DNA of 64,000 nt from Micropterix aruncella (taxonomy: Eukaryota; Arthropoda; Insecta; Lepidoptera; Micropterigidae): contig OX155961.1 in the NCBI GenBank assembly GCA_944548615.1, forward strand, positions 21,346,773-21,410,772. The letters run 5' to 3'. This document shows positions 35,164 through 45,905 of this stretch, in pieces. The number at the start of each line of letters is the position of its first letter. Position 1 is the stretch's first letter. Under the pieces are notes generated by a model. The model searched no databases and was not told the DNA's origin. It saw only the letters and a list, made by a program, of their open reading frames with translations. A program made the translations under genes and the position numbers.

Positions 35164-35782
35164 GTGTACGTGAAAGGCCTCTTGCACAGAAAGGACTCTG
35201 AGTATACAAGCAGACTTCATTGGCGTCGAATACGTGAACGTAGAAACATGCATATTCTTTCCCTTCTTTATAACCTCCTCAACAATCCTACCGCTCCCTC
35301 CTACCTAACCGAAAAATTCAATCAGGAAGTCGTGGTCTTCCACTCCGTTCCAGTCAGGATAGTAAAGTTGCGATTCCCACTCATAATTCTTCTTCTTTTA
35401 CTTATTCCTTCGCCGTTCATGCTGTTAGACTATGGAACCAGCTCCCGTTAAATATCAGAAACGCACCAACGGTTTCTACTTTTCAAAGCATTTCATGTCC
35501 CTAAATTCCTAGTTATCCTACGTCTCATCACATCCCCTCCTATCCTTCGCTCCTTGCGAATATTCCAAATCCTAATAATATTTTAAAAATGGCATTTTTG
35601 TTCCTTGAATAATTTTTAAGTAATAAGTTTTTTTTGTTAATTTTGATCTCCTGGCACCTAAATTCTTACACTTCCACGAAGGTTGGCTGTAAGAGATTGT
35701 ATTTTAAGCAATAAGTCCGCCTTTTGTATGTGTTGGTTTCTTAAATGTGCAATAAAGAATCTCTATCTATCTATCTATCTAC
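35164..35782 (+). pseudogene. LINE ORF2 C-terminal fragment with (ATCT)n tail
   Basis: The frames carry RLHWRRIRERRNMHILSLLY and, after shifts, SFTYSFAVHAVRLWNQLPLN, the C-terminal signature (VRLWNxLP) of Jockey/CR1-type ORF2. An AATAAAG signal at 35,752 is followed by (ATCT)5. A similar tail lies at 48,556-48,640. Confidence 0.8.
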
Positions 35783-36154
35783 AAATTTTTGGGTGGTGTT
35801 TCATGCTTTTTATCCTCCTTGCAAAAATCATCATTTTTAAATCGACGAATCATTTTTTGCAAGTTTAATTCGATGGAGCATGTTCAGCGTAAATTTCCAC
35901 AAGCAAACGATAAGTTTTCGCTGCACTTTGTTTGCAATAAAATAATGTAATAAAACTTCCCGCTTTGTTTGCAAACTTTGTTTGCAATAAATGACGTTTA
36001 TTTGGAATAACATTCGATATTTTCAAGGAGTTAAAAATGCTATTTATTTATATTTCAACCAAATGTCAGATACTGCGTTTGACAGCTGACTTCAAGCTCT
36101 ATCTATGGGATAAAAGTATTGCTATTTTATAATACACGTAAGCAGCACTACGAA
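35783..36154. other. Non-coding; short direct repeats TTTGTTTGCAATAA
   Basis: CTTTGTTTGCAATAAA occurs twice at 35,926-35,990. Otherwise nothing. Confidence 0.4.
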
Positions 36155-36488
36155 CGGCACCTATTGCTAAAGGACGGAGTCATATTCACACACCTAATAC
36201 GAAATTTCGTGTCTGTTCTGTTGGCCGTTGAGGTGTTCCCTTGTTGGAAGCCAACCCTGGGTGCCGCAGTCCTGTCTTGGTAAAACTTAGAACAGGCTGT
36301 CGTAATTAAATGCATATATAAATAGAGCTCGTGTCTGTGCTGTTGACCATTGAGGAGTCCCCGCGTCGTTAACCAACCCTGGGTGCAGCAGCCATGTAAT
36401 GACAAAACTTAGAACGGGCTATCATAACTGAATGCGTATACTAAATTTCGTGTCTGCTGTGAACCGTTGAGGAGATCCCCTCGTCGGG
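36155..36488 (-). repeat. Minisatellite of about 120-bp units, cluster 1
   Basis: CGTGTCTGxxCTGTTGxCC recurs at about 36,209, 36,330 and 36,449. Each unit carries CCAACCCTGGGTGC and GTTGAGG. The reverse complement of the same unit forms clusters at 46.5 and 50.1 kb. It is fused to the GC-rich repeat at CGGGATCCGGCCTC. Confidence 0.85.
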
Positions 36489-36636
36489 ATCCGGCCTCTT
36501 ACGGGTTTGTGACGGAGCTTGAAGGTGGACTGTTTTGTCCAAGTCTTCTGCGCTCACTCCAGGGAGATAGATCGACCAATCGTTAAAACTTCCTGAGGTG
36601 ACGGACTCGCCCGCTGTAGTGGACAACCCTAGTTGT
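36489..36636 (+). repeat. GC-rich interspersed repeat, copy d (3' part)
   Basis: GGCCTCTTACGGGTTTGTGA through GACGGACTCGCCCGCTGTAG matches the last third of copies a and c. Confidence 0.8.
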
Positions 36637-37780
36637 AGAATCAGATCATGCTTACCGTAAAAAAATGCATTGTCATCGGAACTTAACCAACATATACATT
36701 TTCAACTTCATATGACAATAATTGAGGAGTTCCCTTAATTCCTGATGGACCCTATCATTAGAACAGGATTTTGATAAAAGTGGGACCAATCTGAAAGTAT
36801 ATATATCCTTTCAAATAAAAAAGAATTTTTCAAATCGCTTCATAAATAACAAAATTCTGAGGCAAAAAAATTAATCGACGACCGAATTGAGAACCTCCTC
36901 CTTTTTTTGAAGTCAGTTAAAACAGGCCGGGATCAGTCTGTCCAAGCCGCGGTGTTTTACCGTCACATGTCCGATTCCTTTGCAGGATTTTAGTCGAAGA
37001 AATAAAATTTTGTTTCGATACAATTTATTTTGTTTACACTCGCACAAACCGAAGTTACCCCCGAAGTTGTCGCTCGAAGATATGGGCTCGAGCTTTCGTT
37101 TCGGCCGATTTCGATCGTTTCGGTTTCGGCCATAATATTGGTCGAAACGTCGGCCTCGGCCGAAACTTAGGCGGTCGATCGATGCTCTTTGGCCAAACAA
37201 ATATGCATTATCGTTTGCTTTTATATTAGAACTTAGTATGTAGGTACCAATATAGATGCCAGAACAACGAAATATATGGTTATGATTTCTCTTATTTGTT
37301 TTACTGAAATAATGCCAATGTGATTTCCTCTCATTTTCGCTTAATAAGCCTGAAATCTAGAATCGACAGTTAAAGCAATAAAGCCACCTGGTTCTAGAAC
37401 TAAGGACATACATGTGCATATATACGGCCGAAACTGCGTAATACCCGAAATCTGGTTTCGGTTTCAGTTTCGGTCGAGTTTTTGTCGGGACACTAGGTCG
37501 GTGTGCGCGCCGGCGCGGCGGTCGAATTGGCCTCCGCCGCTTCTTCGGCGTTCCCGTATCGCTCGACCGCACGGTGCAGGACTTTGGGTGCAAAGGGCTT
37601 AAGACTCACGGACGCGGTCACCCGCAAGCTTGGCGGTGCCGCCCGCGCACTTTGCGGTCGGGTCGTGGACGACGCGGTGCAGGCGCACGGGTGTGGCTAT
37701 TGCCAATCTCCTCAATATCGATCCCATAACCGCGCGACTTGCGATTTTCTCCCGCCAACCGCGGCGGCTACGTGACCGCG
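36637..37780. other. Non-coding; GAACCTCCTCC repeat end and TTTCGGTTTCGGCC repeat
   Basis: GAATTGAGAACCTCCTCCTT near 36,883 is a phrase I associate with dispersed repeats in Lepidoptera. At 37,090-37,180 and 37,420-37,490, GTTTCGGTTTCGGCC-type sequences and their inverses form a loose inverted repeat. A GC-rich patch follows at 37,490-37,790. No gene recognised. Confidence 0.4.
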
Positions 37781-38890
37781 CAAACCTGCCGTGGCGGGTT
37801 TCCGTATTCGATTTCCGAATTCGTTTTCTTTATTCGGGCACCCGAACGCACGCGTTTCATAGAAAGTGTTCTACATGGACACGTTCGTTTATTTTCCGTT
37901 CGAAAATGATTCCTGACGTTCGTTTCGGAATCCAGCCCGTGCGTTCGTGATTCCGAACGGAAAAAAAACGAATGACGTCATCCCGAACGCAGCGCTCACA
38001 TACATTTTGTGTGCACCGCCGCACACGTACGAAAATTTCGATTCGGAATCGCGCCAGCGCCGTTCCTAGCGGACCGGTTTACGAAATTTCTCGCGTAGGC
38101 TATTGCGGAGCTTACCAAAGGACATATTGACATAAGATATATTGGCATTCTGTAAAAATCGAAGAATGCGTCTGGGTGTGCTCTTAATTTTTGCCCTCTT
38201 GATATATCATAGACTCTCCTTTATTCTCGAAGTTATTCAATGGATGTTCAATAACGAAAATTCCTCTTTATCTTGTTAAGTGACAGCAAATATTCAACAA
38301 CAAATTAATTTAATCGAAGACTATCGCGGTTGTTTGACATTATAAATAGGATAGAAAACGAATTTACCGCGTGAAATTTGTAGGACCCGACGTTTCGGTG
38401 ACGTTGCAGCCGCCGTTGTCTAGGGTAGACTGAAGAGCTGTCAGTCCGTTGTTTTGCGGGTAGGCCGCAAACCGCTGCCGCCACTGCGTAGGTTATAACG
38501 GTGGTGGGGAGCCAAGACGGATTTTAAAAATTCCCGCGCTCCGAGCCCGGCCCCCCACCACCGTTATAACCTACGCAGTGGCGGCAGCGGTTTGCGGCCT
38601 ACCCGCAAAACAACGGACTGACAGCTCTTCAGTCTACCCTAGACAACGGCGGCTGCAACGTCATCGAAACGTCGGGTCCTACAAATTTCACGCGGTAAAT
38701 TCGTTTTTCTATCCTATTTATAACAAATTAATTCGTCGTGATCCATCTTGCTGCGAAGCGTCACTAAACGTACTGGTAGTAAAAAATCCAGATGAAAAAA
38801 AACGAACGTAGGTTCACGGATTTCCAATTCGGTATTCCGAATTCAGGAACTGGATACGGAAACCGTGCGTGTGTGGCCGCGCTTAGGTTA
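37781..38890. mobile_element. Possible larger inverted-repeat element hosting the 38.3-kb hairpin
   Basis: GGGTTTCCGTATTCGATTTC near 37,795 and GGATACGGAAACCGTGCGTG near 38,850 are imperfect inverses, with further GAATTCG pairing. The hairpin element at 38,311-38,721 lies inside. Tentative. Confidence 0.35.
38311..38721 (+). mobile_element. Hairpin element, copy I (411 bp) with 12-bp target duplication
   Basis: It is flanked by AACAAATTAATT on both sides (38,299-38,310 and 38,722-38,733). It starts TAATCGAAGACTATCGCGGT. Nearly 190-bp arms, from ATAGGATAGAAAACGAATTT inward through CCGACGTTTCGGTGACGTTG to CACCACCGTTATAACC, are inverted around 38,525. Non-coding; the mirrored frames are palindrome artefacts. 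Arm-end sequence CGAAACGTCGGG recalls the hammerhead-like region of Penelope-type elements. Confidence 0.85.
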
Positions 38891-39480
38891 TGTAATCTAA
38901 ACTCGGAGCGAAATAAACGCCAAACGACAGTGCGCAAAAAGCCATTTTTGTAATAACAGAACGCGCGCTGCTCACCAGTGAAACTAGTTTGTACTAAAGG
39001 ACAATGGGCAAAAATGTATGCGCGCTGAGCCAACCTCTCCGATAACAATAACGAACTCGCCATTGTAAAGATCTATTTATCTAGAATATTTATGACTGCT
39101 ACAACATACCACAATTATGAGCCGTTTTGGAGTTTTAAAGTTCAGAATCTTCTTAAATAATGCTAATTACACGAAAACCCCCATTCCAATTATTTATTTA
39201 AAATTTATTTGCAGCGAAGATCCATAAAATATAGCATTTTATGATGTACGGTCACTGGGCACACCATGTTGAACCGACTTTTACCGCAGTGGTGGAAGAA
39301 ATAGAGCCGATAATTGCATAAATACGGAAATCGAGACCCGCGAATTGTCACAAGAAAAAAACACGAAATGGTGGTAATGACATCCCAGAGGTTAATACAC
39401 GAGACTTGCTTTTAGGAGGAGCGGCAGTGGTTAATATTGATGCGGGGCGGGGGGGGGGGGGTGAACTCTATTTAATCCTA
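38891..39480. other. Non-coding; G13 homopolymer at its end
   Basis: A run of 13 G at 39,449-39,461. Nothing else was recognised. Confidence 0.4.
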
Positions 39481-39740
39481 GCATAAATCATTCGCACGGC
39501 TTGCGCTGCGGTGCGGTGCGGTGCATCGCTGGCCGCACTCGTTTCCGTGTCGCGCGACCTGGCTGCGCGGCCGCGGCCCATCGCCTTTGTTCCGCGTCGC
39601 TCTCGGCCAGGCAGCCTTGCGCAACCTCGCTTGTCTCCTCGTCATTTGCATGCATGCTCTGCCCTACTTACAGCTTAGCTTCATTTCATTAACACTACAC
39701 AACTCGGCGATTCTGTACATCGACTAAACCATAAATAAAT
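39481..39740. other. CpG-rich patch
   Basis: GGTGCGGTGCGGTGC repeats followed by a GC-rich open stretch on the plus strand. No domain recognised. Confidence 0.25.
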
Positions 39741-40554
39741 GTTTTTTTATGTATTTAAACTTCAAAAAAAAAATACTTTTTGGATATTAGGTGTTTATTT
39801 CTAAACGAAGGAGATTATTTTAGATGAAAAACGGATTACAAATTAACTACAATATGTATTAACTTAGGACTTGATTTCTGAGGTAAAGGATTTTTTATGG
39901 TAAATTTTCGGATATTCAGTATTTTTGCCTCATTCCATAAAATCCTAAATAAATGAATCGGTTGTCTGTAAAGTCGGTTTACTGACGATAGTTGAACGTG
40001 ACAACGTCATAAGAAAATACTGATGGAATGGTTGCATTTTTAAGGAACGCCTCAGAGCGAGGTAACGCCGCATGAGTCATGTTTTTTCGTGCGTGCAGCC
40101 GGCTCCATCGAATTATAAGACGTTGTCACGCCAAAAAATTGCTAAGCAATTATCAACTCAGTTATTTACATGTAGAATGATCTTCTTTAAAAGAGATGGG
40201 GCAAATTTTGAAGTAATGTTTTTGGATTCAAAATATCGTTCCGTATGTTAAAAGTTGTGTTTGAATGTATGGGCACATCCATGGCACTGTTAAATCGAGC
40301 TATCTCTGCTTCCGATTGAAATAATGCAAATTCTTCTCTATCTATGCGAATGATCTGAGCGTTTAGACTTTAGCCAGTGGCGAAGCGTTGCCTCATTTCC
40401 CGGTCGCCGGTTCTCCCTCTTCTGGCCGCCGGCGCTTCCTCTTCCGGCCGTTTGCCCAATAGACGCATCGGGCCGAACTAGGGCGCAAAATGTAAATATT
40501 TAGCAAAAACCAAACCAAAAGCTATCTTATCTTACAAAAGCCGTGGCGCAAGTC
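39741..40554. other. Non-coding, nothing recognised
   Basis: A GC-rich pyrimidine-leaning stretch with repeated CTTCCGGCCG-like phrases lies at 40,390-40,475. No gene was seen. Confidence 0.35.
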
Positions 40555-40567
40555 AACTGCAACTAAT

Positions 40568-41090
40568 AGGATAGAAAACGAATTTACCGCGTGAAATTTG
40601 TAGCACCCGACGTTTCGGTGACGTTGCAGCCGCCGTTGTCCAGGGTAGACTGAAGGGCTGTCAATCCGTTGTTTTGCGGGTAGGCCGCGTACCGCTTCCG
40701 CCACTGCGTAGGTTATAACGGTGGTGGGGGGCCGGGCTCGGAGCGCGGGAATTTTGAAAATCCGTCCTGCACACAACACTAACTGTATCCTGTTTTACGT
40801 CTTTGCGTTCGGCGTTCACAGGATACAGGATACAGTGAGTGTTGTGTGCAGGACGGATTTTCAAAATTCCCGCGCTCCGAGCCCGGCCCCCCACCACCGT
40901 TATAACCTACGCAGTGGCGGAAGCGGTACGCGGCCTACCCGCAAAACAACGGATTGACAGCCCTTCAGTCTACCCTGGACAACGGCGGCTGCAACGACAA
41001 ACGTCGGGTGCTACAAATTTCACGCGGTAAATTCGTTTTCTATCCTATTTATAATGTCAAACAACCGCGATAGTCTTCGATTTTATATAT
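40568..41090 (-). mobile_element. Hairpin element, copy II (523 bp) with 13-bp target duplication
   Basis: It is flanked by AACTGCAACTAAT at 40,555-40,567 and 41,091-41,103. Arms of about 230 bp are inverted around 40,800 with a short TTTTACGTCTTTGCG-type loop. It is opposite in orientation to copy I: the unique CGAAGACTATCGCGGTTGTT end lies on the right. Mirrored 78-codon frames are palindrome artefacts. Confidence 0.88.
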
Positions 41091-41103
41091 AACTGCAACT
41101 AAT

Positions 41104-41335
41104 GCTGATATTAACTTTCACCACACCCGCGCTCTCACCCTTTTAAGCAGACCCCGCGTATTTACCTACTTATGCAAATACCTTAGCATTAAATTATATA
41201 ATCTACTCCCTACCACCATTAAACATCTGGAGGACGTAACATAAAAAAAACATTACGGAGATTCTGATATTCCAGTGCCTTTTCCATGACCTGACCGAAT
41301 TGGAAGGCCATGCCTTTTCAAACATTGTACCCATT
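41104..41335 (+). pseudogene. LINE ORF2 C-terminal fragment
   Basis: The plus-strand frame carries LSIKLYNLLPTTIKHLEDV followed by HYGDSDIP, related to the 31.4-kb fragment. Both ends truncated. Confidence 0.6.
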
Positions 41336-42420
41336 TATTTATTTATTTAACAGTTAAAACATACAGCGCTACAAAACAATAATACAATTATACATTAAAT
41401 ACAATATTAAAAACAATACATTAAATACAATATTTCTGGCCGATGACATGCTATCAACAATAGTTTTAGTTAGTTAAGTCTCCAATACGCACAGTGCGTA
41501 CTGTGGGGGTTGGGAGGGGAAAAGGAAAGGAAAAGGAACGAATGGGTGCCAATAGATTTTAAGTATTAATATGTGCAGTACAAAAAATAAGAAAATTTAC
41601 TGCATCATATAAACCTTTTTTAATTTATTTCTTACTAGCTGACCCGTGCCCACTTCGTTGGGCGGTAAAACTTTTTACTTGTGATGAAATTATGAGTGTG
41701 GTTTGGTTAGTACTGAGTGTTATGATTTATTTCCTGACTGCCAAAAGAAGGGTTATATTTTTACTGCGTATGTATGTATGTATTTGCATGCCAATTTGAA
41801 TATATTACTGTTATTTGTGAGTGTCTTCTTGTGAGTGTCTTATTTGTGAGTGTCTAATCTCTTTAACCATTTATGCAGTAAAAGTGAAATTATATGCAGT
41901 AAAAGGGAAACGTCTTTTGTTTTAAACACTTGAGACGATAAATTTACTTATTTTGATATGAATTCATAATTGTTGATAATATGACCAATAAACATGACCT
42001 AACGATTAAAATATTTTTTTTAATATAAAAAAACTACTTTTTGTGACTTAAATATAAAATTTAGACATATGCTGTCGCTGACTTTTTTGTAGGCATTATC
42101 AAGCTCTATCAAGCACTTCTCTAGAAATTAATCATATATCTCTCATCGTTAAAGCAGCGTTAGTTAGAAACGTTTTCGTTCGACCGTTTTTTCTCCGAGT
42201 GACTTTGCAAATCTGACTACCACGAAAAAGTCTTTTCATTTTTCGAATTAATATATAGCCTATGACACTCAGAAATAACGTGGCTTTCTTCCGTGGCGTG
42301 GCGAGATTACTTCCTACAACGTCACAAACTTTACCTGTTTATAATATTAGTATAGATAAGTTAAAGAACAAAGAATTAAAAACCATATAGTCCCTAAGAC
42401 ATAAGTAGCCCATGTGAAAT
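41336..42420 (-). repeat. LINE 3' end, interrupted by copy C of the CTAGCTGACCCG element
   Basis: TTTATTTATTTAACAGTTAAAACATACAGCGC at 41,336 is an inverted (AAAT)n tail plus 3' UTR. The same sequence occurs uninterrupted at 50,655-51,058. The second part resumes at 42,356 with AGTTAAAGAACAAAGAATTA through ATAGTCCCTAAG. Confidence 0.8.
41634..42355 (+). repeat. CTAGCTGACCCG-type dispersed element, copy C
   Basis: Full-length relative of copy A, CTAGCTGACCCGTGCCCACT to TATAATATTAGTATAGAT, nested inside the LINE 3' end. Confidence 0.88.
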
Positions 42421-42896
42421 GTCTGTGTCGCATTTTCGATTAATTTTAAGTATATGCTCTGCTTAAATGTATACTCTTTCATGTTAAATAGGTCGATATT
42501 CTGGAAGTGATTATCGTAAGTTGACATTAAGCGGTATGTAAGTTGATTTATATGATATTGATAATGATATTAGACTTATGTATGTTCTTTGATCTGACGG
42601 AATTTGAGACGTATGATTCATCAACAATATTTACAAAAGCAGAGCCTTATTGTCGGGTTATTTTATTTTATCATATATTTGTACATTTTGTTTTTAAATC
42701 TATGATGTAGCTTTAATTTGATTATTTAACATTTTACTGACTACTGCGAATTGTATGATGTATAACTTTTATTGCGTATTTATTCGAATTATTGACTTTT
42801 TGAATTATTAGGCTTCTATTTTGATTATTAACTTAACTGTTTACTGACTATTTTGGTTATTACGATGTTTTTTATTCGATATTGTGATTTTTACTT
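42421..42896. other. AT-rich, no gene seen
   Basis: Probably the continuation of the LINE fragment on the left, but it cannot be translated. Confidence 0.35.
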
Positions 42897-44225
42897 TTAT
42901 TTATTTATTTATTTAACAAATTAACATTATAGTACACAACAATTCGTTGAGATGTAATAAACGCGTAAGGAGACTCCATCGACTTAAAGTGGTACGCGAG
43001 GACAGCTCCTCAAATAGAGTATGTGACCGAGCTCGAATGTAGTTATCCGGAACAAAGAGACATATCTTCGTTAGCATGCTAGGATTATCAACTTTTCCCC
43101 GGACCAGCTTAAAAACGTAGGCCATGGTGAGCATTTCTCTACCCAATTTAAGGGAATTGTCCACCATGCCTAGTAAAAAAATAGTAGGGTATAAGTAGGG
43201 ATAATAACCGTATTTCTTGACAGCAACAACTCTACAAAGCGTATAAAACATTTTAGATTTTTTTCCAGCATGGCGATATAAAGATCCTCATGTGGATTCC
43301 ATATAACTGCATTCGTTTCCAATCTACTTTTCACAATTGAATTATACAATGTGTGCATAACTCGGACATTGTGAAAATGCTTTAGGTTCCGAATAACGAA
43401 ACCCAGTAATTTAAAAGAGGACTTAGATAAATCAGCGATGTGCTCCTTGAACGTAAGCTGAGAATCAAAAAGAACTCCTAGATCCTTCACCTTCGCAACT
43501 CTAGTAAGCACATCGCCAGCGATGGAGTAATCATACATCAGAGATGCGGTCGATCTAGTGTATGTCATCACTGAATATTTAGAGACATTGAATGAGTGAT
43601 TTTTATTTTGGCTCCAAGACCAAACGGCGTCAATATCCCGCTGGAAAAGCTCGCAGGCCACAGCAGTTCCAGTGGACATGTACAACTAGGGTTGTCGACT
43701 ACAGCGGGCGAACCCGTCACCTCAGGAAGTTTTAACGATTAATCGTTCTATCTCCCTGGAGTGAGCGCAGAAGACTCGAGGACAAAACAGTCCACCGTCT
43801 AACTACGTCACAAGCCCGTAAGAGGCCGCGAGATAGCCAGAATGTTACCCGGCGGGCCTACACTCACGCCCTTACTTCCAATTGTGACCAGATTACTCCG
43901 GTCTCTCGATCGGTTACGAGTTCGAGGTCGCTTGCGCGGTCCTCTCCCTTACGAAGCGGTGAAACGGTGTTTACCGAATCTATCGCGGACCACAGCATCC
44001 TTTGCCCGGATGGACAGTTCCAGTGGACATGTACAATTGTATATCGTCGGCGAACATTAAACATTGTGCAGACACGATTACTTTACTCAGATCGTTAACA
44101 AAGAGATTAAACTGCAGAGGCCCGAGGTTCGATCCCTGACTCACGCCAGAGCAGGTCTGGTACACTTTAAAATCAAAAAGGCCAAGTTTTACATACTGCT
44201 GCCTATCTTTCGAGTAATCAGCAAA
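42897..44225 (-). pseudogene. Jockey/CR1-type LINE ORF2, RT to C terminus, split by GC-rich repeat
   Basis: Minus strand, starting near 44,225: SKDRQQYVKLGLFDFKVYQT, then GVSQGSNLGPLQFNLFVNDL and FADDIQLYMSTGT (catalytic FADD). Then the GC-rich repeat intervenes. The frame resumes at AVACELFQRDIDAVWSWSQN and continues with VKDLGVLFDSQLTFKEHI and KSRLETNAVIWNPH. The C-terminal part shifts frame near 43,240 (GYYPYLYPTIFLLGMVDNSL). It ends in TTTATTTATTTATTTATTTA at 42,896, an inverted (AAAT)n tail. 5'-truncated before the first RT blocks. Dead. Confidence 0.9.
43686..44014 (-). mobile_element. GC-rich interspersed repeat, copy e, with exact 22-bp target duplication
   Basis: The 329-bp insert CTAGGGTTGTCGACTACAGC ... 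TTTGCCCGGATGGA is bounded by identical 22-bp sequences starting CAGTTCCAGTGGACATGTAC, at 43,664-43,685 and 44,015-44,036. It disrupts the LINE RT between MSTGT and AVACEL. It has neither an A-tail nor inverted ends. A long exact duplication is what LINE-driven (SINE-type) insertion leaves. Confidence 0.92.
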
Positions 44226-45510
44226 AATCTAAATCACAGTAGGTACTTCGAACTATTCACTATTTTAATTAATAAGCCTTTATTTTGTTTTGTAATAAGA
44301 TTTTGCAATTAATAACTGAGTTGGTTTCAAATAATTGAGTAATAATATAATTTCCTTATATACATGTTTTTACAATGTAAGAGTAGTAACGAGACTTACT
44401 ACCTTGCACAAAAACGACACGACGAAAATGTAATGTAATATAACTTTCCGAAAGACTTTTCCGACCATTTTATTTAAAATTAAAAGGTTTCCTTTTTCCA
44501 AAAATCTACCTCGCTGCGTAGGCACAGACACATAAGGTGATGATGCCGGTTCCCTGTTTCAGTTTTGAGCGAACCTGCGTTTCCAGAGCAGTCGCAGCGC
44601 CGATCGACCGTTTATCCGTCCCGTCTGCGTTGGTTTAGGCCTGTGAAGGGGGGGGGGGGGGGGACGACGACTCGCACTGATCCCTTCGCTGATCCTACAT
44701 ATGTTATGGCGGCTAATTTTCTCTTTGTTAAAACCATACTAACATTACAATAGTTGACTAAGATATTGCGATTACGTATTGTGCTCGGCATTTGTTTTTT
44801 GTGTGCAACAAATATTTACAAACAAACGTCTATGATGATTGCTATTCGAGCTGGCTACTGGACTAACTTTATTGTAGAAACAGTGTTTCGTGTTTTCTTT
44901 TCTGTTGCTGTTTTAAGAGTAGATGTGCGGAGGAAGGCGTGTATTTATAAACACCGCTATAAACGAGTGACCGCTGTCCGACAAAAATACATCGGAGATT
45001 ATATTCGTTTGACCGTGACCCCAATTATTTTTATTGTCAACATCACGATAATGTTCCTGGTAATATTTTCTTCGTATATTTGTTGTTGTTTTTTTAATTC
45101 TTCTTTATTTGCAATAAATACAGGTGAGTTTAAATTGACCACCATCCTTGGAGTGGGTAAATCAGTACGAGAAAATAAACAAGTTTCAATAAAAATCTTG
45201 TAAAAAAAATGCAGACGAGGGTGTGACCCTCCCTCGAAGGAGGAAAACCTGCCATTTTGCAATCAAATTGCCCCGCGTTATTTTTCGTAACACGGCGCGA
45301 AATTGCAATATTGGAACATAACAATAAATTAAATCAACAACAAAAATACCATCACGTTTCTACCAATTTATCTAGGAAACTACGAATCAATAGAAACTAT
45401 AGCGGTTTAAAATCCAACAGTTTAAACTGGAAGGCATATAATTCGAAGGTTTAATACGCTTATTTTGTGCAGGTTCTCAAGGACTAAAAGACATTCCATT
45501 TATATTAGGT
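44226..45510. other. Non-coding; G16 run; unassigned 149-codon frame
   Basis: G16 at 44,648-44,663. An open frame at 44,754-45,203 is hydrophobic in its second half (TPIIFIVNITIMFLVIFSSY), but no homologue is recognised and composition alone could explain it. GACACGACGAAAATGTAATG at 44,418 looks like a LINE 3' end. Confidence 0.35.
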
Positions 45511-45700
45511 AACTAGATGACCCGGTGAACTTCGTACCACCTAAAATTGATTTAATTGTAACTCTTCATAAGCGTTTATTGATCCTAATCCACCTTCCAA
45601 ATCCAATTCATTGAAATCTAAATATGGCCGAATCATGTACGGGTTGAGTTTCGTTTGGTGATTAAATGAAAGTCGTTTGTAATTAAAATTAATTCAATGT
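45511..45700 (+). repeat. 5' piece of CTAGCTGACCCGGCGAA-type element
   Basis: AACTAGATGACCCGGTGAAC and TTCGTACCACCT match the start of the 23,391 element with few changes. The 3' part is missing. Confidence 0.65.
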
Positions 45701-45727
45701 ATTTAATTTACATGATGAAATATAAAT

Positions 45728-45905
45728 GCTTTTTCGACTTTTTTGCATTTTTCGGCTTTTTGGACTTTTTTGACTTTTTCGACTTTTACGACTTTTACGA
45801 CTTTTTCGACGTTATCGACTTTTTTGACTTTTTCGACTTTTTGACTTTTTCTACTCTTGACTTTTCGACTTTTTCGACTTTTCAACTTTTTGAAATTTTT
45901 CACAA
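45728..45905. repeat. (CGACTTTTT)n minisatellite
   Basis: About 18 degenerate 9-10-bp units of xGACTTTTT. Both strands are open in one frame only because of the repeat. Confidence 0.9.

Noticed and set aside
36900..37200. TTTCGG-rich inverted phrases as a defined MITE
   Set aside because: The pairing is loose and I could not fix the ends, so it was left as an unassigned repeat.
40661..40957. Twin 78-codon proteins on opposite strands with the same N-terminal half
   Set aside because: Mirror images produced by the palindromic hairpin element, not genes.
44754..45203. 149-codon hydrophobic frame as a membrane protein
   Set aside because: No homologue recognised, no gene context and no splice structure. 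AT-rich sequence readily gives Ile/Phe-rich frames.
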